Positions 40,730 through 50,320 of a stretch of 64,000 nt of DNA are shown in pieces. The DNA is from Microglena sp. YARC. Lineage: Eukaryota > Chlorophyta > Chlorophyceae > Chlamydomonadales > Chlamydomonadaceae. The stretch covers positions 37,561,186 to 37,625,185 of the forward strand of contig CM039462.1 of the NCBI GenBank assembly GCA_022414725.1, written 5' to 3'. Made by a program: the position numbers and the translations under genes. The first letter of the stretch is position 1; the number at the start of each line of letters is the position of its first letter. Under the pieces are notes generated by a model that was not told the origin of the DNA, did no database searches, and saw only the letters and a program-made list of their open reading frames with translations.

Positions 40730-42264
40730 ATTGTCATCGACCTGACAAACTTGTCGTCATCTTCGGATGATGAGGACCCCCCCTTCTCCCCATCGGAGTT
40801 ACTTATTGGGGGAGCTACTTGCAACTCCCCCAATGTGTCCTTTAAGATTGAGGGCCTTCATCCCCTGTCCACTGGCTCTACTCGCTATCATCCCCTGTCC
40901 CCTCTCCCTCGCTATCATCCCCTGTCCCCTCTCCCTCGCCCTCCTCCCCTGTCCTCTCTCCATCGCCCTCATCCCCTGTCCACTGGCGCTACTCCCCTGT
41001 CCTCTCTCCATCGCCCTCATCCCCTGTCCACTGGCGCTACTCCCCTGTCCACGGGCGCTACTCCCCTGTCCACGGGCGCTACTCCCCTGTCCACTGGCGC
41101 TACTCCCCTGTCCACGGGCGCTACTCCCCTGTCCACTGGCGCTACTCCCCTGTCCACTGGCGCTACTACCCTGTCCACTGGCGCTACTCCCCTGTCCACT
41201 GGCGCTACTCCCCTGTCCACTGGTGCTACTACCCTGTCCACTGGCGCTACTACCCTGTCCACTGGCGCTACTACCCCACGCCCTCCGCACCTGTCGCCCA
41301 CGTCATCCTCGCTGGAAGTCAGCGTGAGTACCCCCCTGCCTTGCGTTTTTCTTGAGTCCTGGTGGCACTGGTTGTTGAGACATGCAGTGAAGATGGAGAA
41401 GACTGAGTGTATGTGTGTGGTAGTGGTGGGGGCAGGGCGGGGTTATGTGCATGAGAGAGTGTCCTGGGGGCACTGGTTGTTGACACATGCAGTGAAGCTG
41501 TAGAAGACTGAGTTTTAAATTCAATTCAATTCATTGGGTGCTGCAGGTTGATAGTATTCGACTATCTTGCAAAGGTCGTCACGTAAACTTTTTCAGTGAT
41601 GATACAAGATACTCGGTCCACAGCATTGTGGATGTCAAGATGAGATTTGGGAACGATTGCGTTGGTATTATAGACCATCACTACCTGTTTATCCCAATGT
41701 TCCAAGTAAGTAATGGGTGTTCCTCACGGCGGATTTTTTGATATTACTGACTTACTGACTGACTTACTGTGACTGACTGCATGATTGATACTGACTGACT
41801 GACTGACTGACTGACTGCATGATTGATATTACTGACTTACTTACTGACTTACTTACTTACTGACTGACTTACTGACTTACTGACTTACTTACTGACTTAC
41901 TGACTTACTTACTGACTTACTGACTTACTGTGACTTACTGACTTACTTACTGACTTACTGACTTACTGACTTACTTACTGAATTACTGACTTACTTACTG
42001 ACTGACTTACTTACTGACTTACTGACTTACTGACTTACTTACTGACTGACTTACTTACTGACTGAATGCATGATTGACACACATTATTCACGTTGTGCGC
42101 AGGTGCGGTGGAAATCCTACACTGAAGAGCACGACACCTGGGAGCCGGTCGACGATCTGCTGGACCTGCAAGTTTTCGCTGACTTCATTCGCAGCGACAC
42201 CTGGGTGGCGTTCGTGAAGGAGAATGCGGATGCGGTCAAGGGGTGGGAGAGGATCCGTCAATAA
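40730..42264 (+). CDS. Spliced gene: SIM motif, PLSTGAT repeats, chromodomain
   Basis: Three exons are supported: 40730-41323, 41547-41705 and 42103-42264, all joined in phase 0 at GT-AG sites (GTGAGT/CTGCAG; GTAAGT/GTGCGCAG). Exon 1 opens IVIDLTNLSSSSDDED, a classic SUMO-interacting motif (hydrophobic core, then acidic/Ser), followed by ~17 copies of a 7-residue PLSTGAT repeat. Exons 2-3 together form a chromodomain: a beta strand HHYLFIPMFQ, then VRWKSYTEEHDTWEPVDDL, with the W-K-x-Y and TWEP signatures of methyl-lysine readers. A 5' exon with the start codon is missing. Role: probably chromatin binding; no enzyme domain. Confidence 0.78.
40860..41280 (+). repeat. 21-bp coding minisatellite
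   Basis: CCCCTGTCCACTGGCGCTACT repeated about 17 times, encoding PLSTGAT; the first units are degenerate (CTCTCCATCGCCCTCAT). Confidence 0.9.
41324..41546 (+). other. Predicted intron 1 of the chromodomain gene
   Basis: 223 bp, AGC|GTGAGT to GCTGCAG|GTT, phase 0. Contains two related CTGG(T/G)GGCACTGGTTGTTGA blocks. Confidence 0.7.
41706..42102 (+). other. Predicted intron 2, TTACTGAC satellite
   Basis: 397 bp, CAA|GTAAGT to TGCGCAG|GTG, phase 0. Most is a 4/8-bp satellite of TTACTGAC units. The chromodomain is continuous only when this is removed. Confidence 0.78.
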
Positions 42265-42396
42265 TATTTTGCTACACAACCTGTGTCCGCACATGTTGAG
42301 AACGCATTAATGACCCTTACCCTGGAAATCTAAAACTATGTTCTGCCATCTGAAGTGGTGGAGTTGGACACATTGTTTTGGTGGAGTTGGATTGTT

Positions 42397-42726
42397 CCCA
42401 TCCACTGAAACACACCGCCCCTCCCTTGTTCCCATCCACTGAAACACACCGCCCCTCCCTTGTTCCCATCCACTGAAAACACACCGCCCCTCCCTTGTTC
42501 CCATCCACTGAAACACACCGCCCCTCCCTTGTTCCCATCCACTGAAACACACCGCCCCTCCCTTGTTCCCATCCACTGAAACACACCGCCCCTCCCTTGT
42601 TCCCATCCACTGAAACACACCGCCCCTCCCTTGTTCCCATCCACTGAAACACACCGCCCGCCCCTTGTTCCCATCCACTGAACCACACCGCCCCTCCCTT
42701 GTTCCCATCCACTGAACCACACCGCG
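42397..42726. repeat. 34-bp minisatellite
   Basis: About ten units of GTTCCCATCCACTGAAACAC plus ACCGCCCCTCCCTT. Antisense frames read as GGAVCFSGWEQ repeats, an artefact. Confidence 0.9.
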
Positions 42727-43714
42727 GACATAGGGTCACCTGATCCGTTTTGCTACACAACCTGTGTCCGTACTAGCACATTAATGACCCTGACCCTGGA
42801 AATCTAAAACTATGTTCCGACGACTGTAGTGGTGGTTATTTGTTTTGGTGGAGTTGGACACATGCCTGTCGAGCCTCACACCTGAGATAGTGGTGGTGAT
42901 TTTTTGGGTGGTGTTGACACATGCCTGTCGAGCCTCACACCTGAGATAGTGGTGGTGATAGTCACTTGACTGAATTCGGCTATAAATAAAATAATGCCCA
43001 CTTGACTGAAATTCGATTATTGAATTTGGTTGAATACACAAAATTTGATTTATTGAGTTTGTATACACCAAATTTGTTTCATTTAGTTGCGTACATTCAT
43101 AGGATGCGCCAGCCACACTGTAGTTTTAGTTGCATACATTCATAGGATGCGCCACACTGTTTTAGTTGCATACATAGGATGCGCCACACTGTTTTAGTTG
43201 CATACATTCATAGGATGCGCCACACTAAATTCATTTGGTTGATTACAAAAAATTCGATTATTGGATTTGCATACACCAAATTTGTTTCATTTGGTTGAAT
43301 ACACAAAATTTGATTTATTGAGTTTGTATACACCAAATTTGTTTCATACATTCATAGGATGCGCAATTTGTTGCATACATTCATACTGTAATGTTTAAAG
43401 TCATCGCCTCTGATATTGTTCTTAGCCCCCCCCCCTGACTTGCCACCAAGGACTCTTCCACAGTTCGAATACCGCAAATGAAACATGATATCGGACTACC
43501 GCGATTCACATCCAGCCATCTATGTACACACGACGCATGCGGAGCCCCTTACACCCCCCCCAGCGGGAGGGGGCCCCACAGTTCAAATGCACGAGACTGG
43601 ATTCATTGATCATTGTACTATCGACCGAATGCATGCGATAATGCAAACGCACGCACACGCACGTGAAGAAGAGTGATAGATATATTTACAACACAGGATC
43701 ACGAACGTTTCGTG
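42727..43714. repeat. Diverse direct repeats, no gene
   Basis: TTTTAGTTGCATACATTCATAGGATGCGCCACAC occurs several times, with TTTGTATACACCAAATTTGTTTCAT units between. A block ATTAATGACCCT..CCTGGAAATCTAAAACTATGTTC at 42781 repeats 42307. The last 250 bp are unique. Confidence 0.7.
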
Positions 43715-44010
43715 TACAGTCAACGGAGTTTGCTCCTTTTTCTTGTAAAACCAATGAGTTTTATGAAACGATACACTGTTTTAGTTGATAATCGTACATT
43801 GTGAGTACTTTTGAAAAAAGCAACAACGCCTCTTCCAGTTGTGCATTGAGTTGACAACGCCTCTTGCGGTTGTGCATTGAGTTGACAACGATTTTAACAA
43901 ATCCTTGTTCGTCTCGAAAAGGTTGCTTACAAATTCACGTCGTTTTCGATTTACACCAAAGCGTTTCCACCTCCACAGAGTAGAACGACTGATGTTCGTA
44001 AACACAAGTT
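43715..44010 (-). mobile_element. Transposase N-terminal remnant
   Basis: A worn Fanzor-side tip (TACAGTCAACGGAG) joins directly to transposase codons; the helix-turn-helix SRSTLWRWKRFG is present. An internal 26-bp duplication around TTGTGCATTGAGTTGACAA breaks the frame. Confidence 0.75.
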
Positions 44011-44142
44011 TCAAAATCTGTATTAGTCTCCGTTGTAAAAGTTGAATACTCAATCGTTTCTCAACATGTGTCGTTTGAGAACCCCGCACTCTCTCACAAA
44101 CGCTTCCAATTTGTCATCTGTGTACCTGTCTTCCTCCTATCC

Positions 44143-44185
44143 CTACTGTCGGCGGAACAGTAAAATGAAACATCAAAAAAACGGT
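44143..44185 (+). mobile_element. Solo transposase-side end
   Basis: TACTGTCGGCGGAACAGTAA then ATGAAACATCAAAAAAACGGTATAA; this is the start of a 437-bp type element, cut by the minisatellite that follows. Confidence 0.7.
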
Positions 44186-44345
44186 ATAATGGGGCATGCG
44201 GTGTGTGCCATGGGGTTGCATGATGCATGGGGCATGCGGTGTGTGCCATGGGGTTGCATGATGCATGGGGCATGCGGTGTGTGCCATGGGGTTGCATGAT
44301 GCATGGGGCATGCAGTGTGTGCCATGGGGTTACATGGGGCATGCC
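44186..44345. repeat. 38-bp GGGGCATGCGGTGTGTGCCA minisatellite
   Basis: Four units with GGGGTTGCATGATGCAT. Related 31-bp units occur at 49115-49200 and 54830-54945. Confidence 0.9.
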
Positions 44346-44484
44346 CGGAGGTTCGGGTCGCGAGCTACCCGGACATGCGAAACCACACGCTGCCCGGAGG
44401 TTCGTGTCGCGAACTGGCTGACAGCAAACGCTCGCATCGGTGAAAGGTGACGTGTCACAGGATAGACATGTCAAACGTCGAGAG

Positions 44485-45990
44485 TTTCAGCTGAAACATG
44501 ATAAGGGTTTGGTAGGGTTTCATATGCTCGGTCCAGAGAAGAAGCACCACATCTTTCGCTGGTTACCACTCAATTCCTGGAAATTCGGAAGCCCAAGGTG
44601 AGGTGTCTTTGAAATAGCTTCCAGGATTTCGCGACGAGTTGCATCGCCTGTTCGCTAATTGCATTGCCGAATTGCATTGCTCAGGAAGTGGTCGCTCGCT
44701 CGCTCAGGAAGTGCTTGCTCGCATTGCTCAGGAACTGCTTGCTCGCTCGCTCAATCGTGTTTGTTCAATAAACCAGGTGAAGTTGGTCGGATCTAGCTTA
44801 CAGGATAGTTGTTAGATGCTGCTGCTGCAATGATTGCCTGCACTGTCGCGACTGTTCGATAGCTTATAGGATGCTATATCGTGTTGAGCTGGTCGGATCT
44901 AGCTTACAGGATAGGCAAATTCTGCTGCTGCTGCTGCTGCAATGCATGCCTGCACTGTCGCGACTGTTCGATAGGATGCTATATCGTGTTGAGCTGGTCG
45001 GATCTAGCTTACATGATAGGCAAATTCTGCTGCTGCTGCAATGCATGCCTGCACTGTCGCTACTGTTCGATATCTTATAGGATGCTATATCGTGTTGAGC
45101 TGGTCGGATCTAGCTTACAGGATAGGCAAATTCTGCTGCTGCTGCAATGCATGCCTGCACTGTCGCGACTGTTCGATATCTTATAGGATGCTATATCGTG
45201 TTGAGCTGGTCGGATCTAGCATACAGGATAGGCAAATTCTGCTGCTGCAATGCATGCCTGCACTGTCGCGACTGTTCGATATCTTATAGGATGCTATATC
45301 GTGTTGAGATGGTCGGATCTAGCTCACAGGATAGTCAAATGCTGCTGCTGCAATGCATGCCTGCACTGTCGCGACTGTTCGATATCTTATAGGATGCTAT
45401 ATCGTGTTGAGATGGTCGGATCTAGCTCACAGGATAGTCAAATGCTGCTGCTGCACTGTCGCAATTGTTCTATAACTGACAGGATGCTAGATCGTGTCGA
45501 GCTGGTCTGATCTAGCTTACAGGATAGTTGTTAGATGCTGCTGCTGTTGCAATGCATGACTGCACTGTCGCAATTGTTCTATAACTGACAGGATGCTATA
45601 TCGTGTCGAGCTGGTCGGACCTAGCTTACAGGATAGTTGTTAGATGCTGCTGCTGTTGCAATGCATGACTGCACTGTCGCAATTGTTCTATAACTGACAG
45701 GATGCTAGATCGTGTCGAGCTGGTCGGACCTAGCTTACAGGATAGTTGTTAGATGCTGCTTCTGCAATGCCTGCCTGCACTGTCGCAATTGTTCGATAAC
45801 TTACAGGATGCTAGATCGTGTTGAGATGGTCGGACCTAGCTTACAGGATAGTTGTTAGATGCTGCTTCTGCAATGCCTGCCTGCACTGTCGCAATTGTTC
45901 GATAACTTACAGGATGCTAGATCGTGTTGAGATGGTCGGACCTAGCTTACATGATAGTCAAATGCTGCTGCTGCACTGCCTGCCTGACTG
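44485..45990. repeat. Right arm of the large inverted repeat array
   Basis: It begins with the reverse complement of 40365-40090 (CATGATAAGGGTTTGG; ACTCAATTCCTGGAAATTCG; TTCGCGACGAGTTGCATCGCC). About eleven ~105-bp units follow (GAGCTGGTCGGATCTAGCTTACAGGATAG ... CACTGTCGCGACTGTTCGAT) with (CTG)n. ORFs inside are periodic artefacts. Confidence 0.85.
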
Positions 45991-46019
45991 ATTTTATGCT
46001 CCAATTTTTCTTAACACAG

Positions 46020-46077
46020 GAAACATACCCAAGTCATCCTATGTCAGGCTATATATCGTCGTCGTCAGAGGACAAAG
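46020..46077 (+). other. Possible small exon
   Basis: CTTAACACAG| and AAAG|GTACAT flank 58 nt; one frame reads YPSHPMSGYISSSSEDK. It may be a 5' exon of the SIM/J-like gene downstream. An in-frame TGA at 47930 means it cannot extend that protein through the nearest acceptor. Confidence 0.3.
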
Positions 46078-46114
46078 GTACATGCACTTGTTTGCTTTCA
46101 ATATTTTGATTGTG

Positions 46115-47905
46115 CAGACACCTATTTCTCAGTATGTTTGTTTGTGAAAGATTCTCTACATTTTGACAGTTATTTTGAGTGTCCTCAAGTGCAGACACCT
46201 ATTTTTCAGTTTGTTTGTTTGTGAAAGATTCTCTACATTTTGACAGTTATTTTGAGTGTCCTCAAGTGCAGACACCTATTTTTCAGTGTGTTTGTTTGTG
46301 AAAGATTCTCTACATTTTGAAAGTTATTTTAAGTGTCCTCATGTGCAGACACCTATTTCTCAGTATGTTTGTTTGTGAAAGATTCTCTCCATTTTGAAAG
46401 TTATTTTAAGTGTCCTCATGTGCAGACACCTATTTCTCAGTATGTTTGTTTGTGAAAGATTCTCTCCATTTTGACAGTTATTTTAAGTGTCCTCATGTGC
46501 AGACACCTATTTTTCAGTGTGTTTGTTTGTGAAAGATTCTCTACATTTTGACAGTTATTTTAAGTGTCCTCATGTGCAGACACCTATTTTTCAGTATGTT
46601 TGTTTGTGAAAGATTCTCTACATTTTGACAGTTATTTTAAGTGTCCTCATGTGCAGACACCTATTTTTCAGTATGTTTGTTTGTGAAAGATTCTCTCCAT
46701 TTTGACAGTTATTTTAAGTGTCCTCATGTGCAGACACCTATTTCTCGGTATGTTTGTTTGTAAAAGATTCTCTACATTTTGAAAGTTATTTTAAGTGTCC
46801 TCATGTGCAGACACCTATTTCTCGGTATGTTTGTTTGTGAAAGATTCTCTCCATTTTGACAGTTATTTTAAGTGTCCTCATGTGCAGACACCTATTTCTC
46901 AGTATGTTTGTTTGTAAAAGATTCTCTCCATTTTGACAGTTATTTTAAGTGTCCTCATGTGCAGACACCTATTTCTCAGTATGTTTGTTTGTAAAAGATT
47001 CTCTACATTTTGAAAGTTATTTTAAGTGTCCTCATGTGCAGACACCTATTTCTCGGTATGTTTGTTTGTGAAAGATTCTCTACATTTTGAAAGTTATTTT
47101 AAGTGTCCTCATGTGCAGACACCTATTTCTCGGTATGTTTGTTTGTGAAAGATTCTCTACATTTTGACAGTTATTTAAAGTGTCCTCATGTGCAGACACC
47201 TATTTTTCAGTATGTTTGTTTGTGAAAGATTCTCTACATTTTGACAGTTATTTTGAGTGTCCTCATGTGCAGACACCTATTTCTCGGTATGTTTGTTTGT
47301 AAAAGATTCTCTACATTTTGAAAGTTATTTTAAGTGTCCTCATGTGCAGACACCTATTTTTCAGTATGTTTGTTTGTGAAAGATTCTCTACATTTTGACA
47401 GTTATTTTGAGTGTCCTCATGTGCAGACACCTATTTCTCAGTATGTTTGTTTGTGAAAGATTCTCTACATTTTGACAGTTATTTTGAGTGTCCTCAAGTG
47501 CAGACACCTATTTCTCGGTGTGTTTGTTTGTGAAAGATTCTCTACATTTTGACAGTTATTTTGAGTGTCCTCATGTGCAGACACCTATTTTCAGTGTGTT
47601 TGTTTGTGAAAGATTCTCTACATTTTGACAGTTATTTTGAGTGTCCTCATGTGCAGACACCTATTTTTCAGTGTGTTTGTTTGTGAAAGATTCTCTACAT
47701 TTTGACAGTTATTTTGAGTGTCCTCAAGTGCAGACACCTATTTTTCAGTGTGTTTGTTTGTGAAAGATTCTCTACATTTTGACAGTTATTTTGAGTGTCC
47801 TCATGTGCAGACACCTATTTCTCAGTATGTTTGTTTGTGAAAGATTCTCTACATTTTGACAGTTATTTTGAGTGTCCTCATGTGCAGACACCTATTTTTC
47901 AGTGT
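46115..47905. repeat. 77-bp minisatellite, about 23 units
   Basis: Unit GTGTCCTCATGTGCAGACAC ... GAAAGATTCTCTACATTTTG ... Each unit carries a TCATGTGCAG| acceptor-like string. Neighbouring units differ by a few bases. The array ends 50 bp before the next gene. Confidence 0.92.
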
Positions 47906-47956
47906 GTTTGTGAAATGTGTGTATGCAGATGAGTGATTACAAGACCTGCATGCAAC

Positions 47957-48577
47957 ATGTCAGAACAACCGTGCATCATCGACCTATCAATGGACGACGA
48001 AGACATTGTTCGAGACTGTGTTGCACAAATATGCAACCGAATAGTGAACTCACATGAGCCGTGCGTTATGTCCTTGGTCTCGTCTGATGATGAGTCCGAC
48101 GACGTGACCCAGCCCGAGCCTATGTCAGAGTCTGACTACGAGCCCGAGCCCGAGCCCGAGCCTATGTCAGAGTCTGACTACGAGCCCGAGCCCGAGCCCG
48201 AGCCCTATCAGCCGGACCACACGTTTGAAGACGTAGCCGGGCTACTGGAGAGGACCGGGATATTGGAAACGTTCCTCGCAGGCGGGCCTACCCTGGCGAC
48301 CATGTCCACCAGCTGGTGGACGTACTGGTTGTCGAACAAAGCCCTTGACACCTGGTTCACTGGCGTTTGGACGAGGCAGGAACAAAAGATGATGATCTTG
48401 AGTCTGCATCCCGACAAGGCCAACTCCTTGCGCGATGCGCGCATGACCGATGATGATCACAGGTGGATGGACAAACTGTCCCAAAACCTTAATGGAGCCC
48501 TCAACGAGGTGCACCACGTGATTCCATGCGAGATGTATGAAATCCTATACTTGCTCTTTAATACTGAGTTGGCTTAA
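47957..48577 (+). CDS. SIM / acidic / J-like protein, copy 1
   Basis: The start at 47957 (MSEQPCIIDLSMDDED) is the same in all three copies. CIIDLSMDDED fits a SUMO-interacting motif (hydrophobic-IDL plus acidic). An acidic EPEPEPMSESDYEPE segment follows, then a conserved C-terminal half: GILETFLAGGPTLATMSTSW, WWTYWLSNKALDTWF, LSLHPDKANSLRDA, LNGALNEV. HPDK after a helix and the final helix resemble a minimal J-domain, the part of DnaJ and of viral J proteins that stimulates Hsp70. This is pattern-based. Confidence 0.7.
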   Translation: MSEQPCIIDLSMDDEDIVRDCVAQICNRIVNSHEPCVMSLVSSDDESDDVTQPEPMSESDYEPEPEPEPMSESDYEPEPEPEPYQPDHTFEDVAGLLERTGILETFLAGGPTLATMSTSWWTYWLSNKALDTWFTGVWTRQEQKMMILSLHPDKANSLRDARMTDDDHRWMDKLSQNLNGALNEVHHVIPCEMYEILYLLFNTELA

Positions 48578-48720
48578 ATTGCTGCTTTTGGTTAGGTTTT
48601 CGAGCAGGACACCTACGAGAACCATGATGGCATGCAACTGCATCGTCCACACAGATTTCTTGGCTCCGGGTGTCACATGGGAGTTGGCATGGCTTGACGT
48701 GTAATAAGGAATTTGCATGT
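48578..48720. other. 3' flank of the SIM/J-like gene
   Basis: Shared with 54261-54405 at near identity; part of a segmental duplication. No gene. Confidence 0.5.
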
Positions 48721-48886
48721 AATGGGCGTTCCTGCCTCCCGGCCGATTTTGACTGGTTGCTAAACATGGTATGGAGCGGATTTGTGATTCCTTGGTGCTG
48801 ATGTCTCAAGCTAGCGAGTCGTTCAGGAGGCTCTAAATCCTGATTATAAATTTAAAAAAATCGGCCAGGAGGCAGGAACGCCCATT
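48721..48886. mobile_element. AATGGGCG element, copy 6, TSD ATGT
   Basis: Flanked by ATGT/ATGT. The unoccupied site GAATTTGCATGTACTAAATATC is seen at 52977-52998. Confidence 0.93.
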
Positions 48887-49419
48887 ATGTACTAAATATC
48901 AGAATGCCATGTATGGCAACCAACGCTTCTGTAAAATTCTTCAACCTGCTGCACCTTATTCAACCTGCTGCACCTTCTTCAACCTCCTCCCCTGTCGCCA
49001 TACTCCTCTGTAGATACCCCCCATCCCTCCTCCCCAGTCATCGTCGCTTGTTTTCTTGCGTTTTTCTTACCTTGCTGCTACACTACACACAGTTTTTTAC
49101 TGTGTTTACCATGGGGTTGCATGGGGCATGCGGTGTGTGCCATGTGGTTGCTGTGTGTGCCATGGGGTTGCATGGGGCATGCGGTGTGTGCCATGGGGTT
49201 GCGGAGCGGGTTTCGCGATCTATTTATTCTTCCATTCTTTCATTATTTCATTCACAAAACCCATTCACCACATCAATAAATCCCTACTTATCCCCATTTG
49301 TTTCTTCACGTCCAATGTAAACACGATCAATATCATTGACTATATTCATTGGTTTTTCATTTGATGACTACAACATTTAATTCCACGCACTTGTACACTC
49401 AGGCACAACAATCAACATC
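48887..49419. other. Duplicated flank with CATGC minisatellite
   Basis: It holds the start of an IS607-type recombinase remnant (ATGGCAACCAACGCTTCTGTAAAATT), CTGCACC repeats, and GCCATGGGGTTGCATGGGGC units. Paralogous to 54579-55150. No intact gene. Confidence 0.55.
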
Positions 49420-50053
49420 ATGGGATCCGTCCCATATCATGGGATCCCAACCGAGGTGTGGCTACACATAGCATCATTGACTGTGGACCGTAGCGGATCC
49501 TCAACGCCTTTTCCGTGGGCGTTGAGCCGCTCCATGCAAAAGGCAGCGTCGGAGACCACTGGGTACATGCGACATCTGTTGGTGAATAGATTCCGCTCCA
49601 TGCGGAATGCAGTTCGTGCCATGCAATCAATGGGAAACATGAAGTGCATACTCGCTTTAGTCCAAGATAACTCTGATGTCTCTCCCAAAGTAGCACGCTC
49701 TTGCATGCTCAGTGAGACTCGGGCGGCCATACACAGTGACGGGAGCATTGAAGCTTTGAGATGCATGCAAGAATACTGGAAGGATGTCATCAATGACAAT
49801 CTTGTCATTGAGTGCATGGGCCTGGCCATCAGACGCAACCGCCCAGACATCGTGAGGAGTTTCCTCATCACTGGAGGACCCGTGCGTCTCCGTCGGAACC
49901 TCTTCGACGACCCATTCATGATTGCCTGCAAGTTTGGGTACGCTGAGGTCGTGCAGATCCTACTGGACGCTAATGCGATAGACAGAACTGGCTACGCCGA
50001 CGATCACTATGACAAGGCATTCGCCCACGGGCACATTACCATCATGCACATGC
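49420..50053 (+). pseudogene. Ankyrin-like protein with F-box-like head, 5' part
   Basis: GIPTEVWLHIASL is F-box-like. The rest has loose ankyrin units (SIEALRCMQEYWKDV; RNRPDIVRSFLITGGPV; FGYAEVVQILLDANAI). At codon CTA a Fanzor transposon (50054) interrupts it. The frame continues exactly at 52817-52933 (FERGLTSFDACTMANMAF), stopping at 52933. So the insertion is at TA and appears recent relative to the reading frame. Confidence 0.75.
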
Positions 50054-50320
50054 TACAGTTGGCGGAACAGTAAAATGAAACATATATCAGATGGAAATGT
50101 ACGATAGAAAATTGGCGTTAAGAATGGTCGCTGACTTGTGTGTGTTCAAAACTTCTGTGTTTACGAATGAATGAATCGATACAAAGACGCACGTGTCTGA
50201 TATGATTTCCTTAGCATTCAGCAACCTCACTGATAAAATCATTATGGGTTGTTTTGACCACGTATGGAACACGTATGTGATGTTTGTATAAAGAGTTCTG
50301 TGATGTATAAATTATGTAAG

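Noticed and set aside
42317..42760. GGAVCFSGWEQ repeat protein
   Set aside because: Three frames of the 34-bp minisatellite are equally open; no flanking domain.
46115..47905. CRISPR array
   Set aside because: Units are contiguous 77-bp tandem copies with no unique spacers and no cas genes; other arrays in the window are the same.
46020..48577. Joining the 58-nt exon-like piece to the SIM/J-like protein
   Set aside because: The nearest acceptor (47928) places an in-frame TGA before MSEQPC, and the other two copies start at the same methionine without it.
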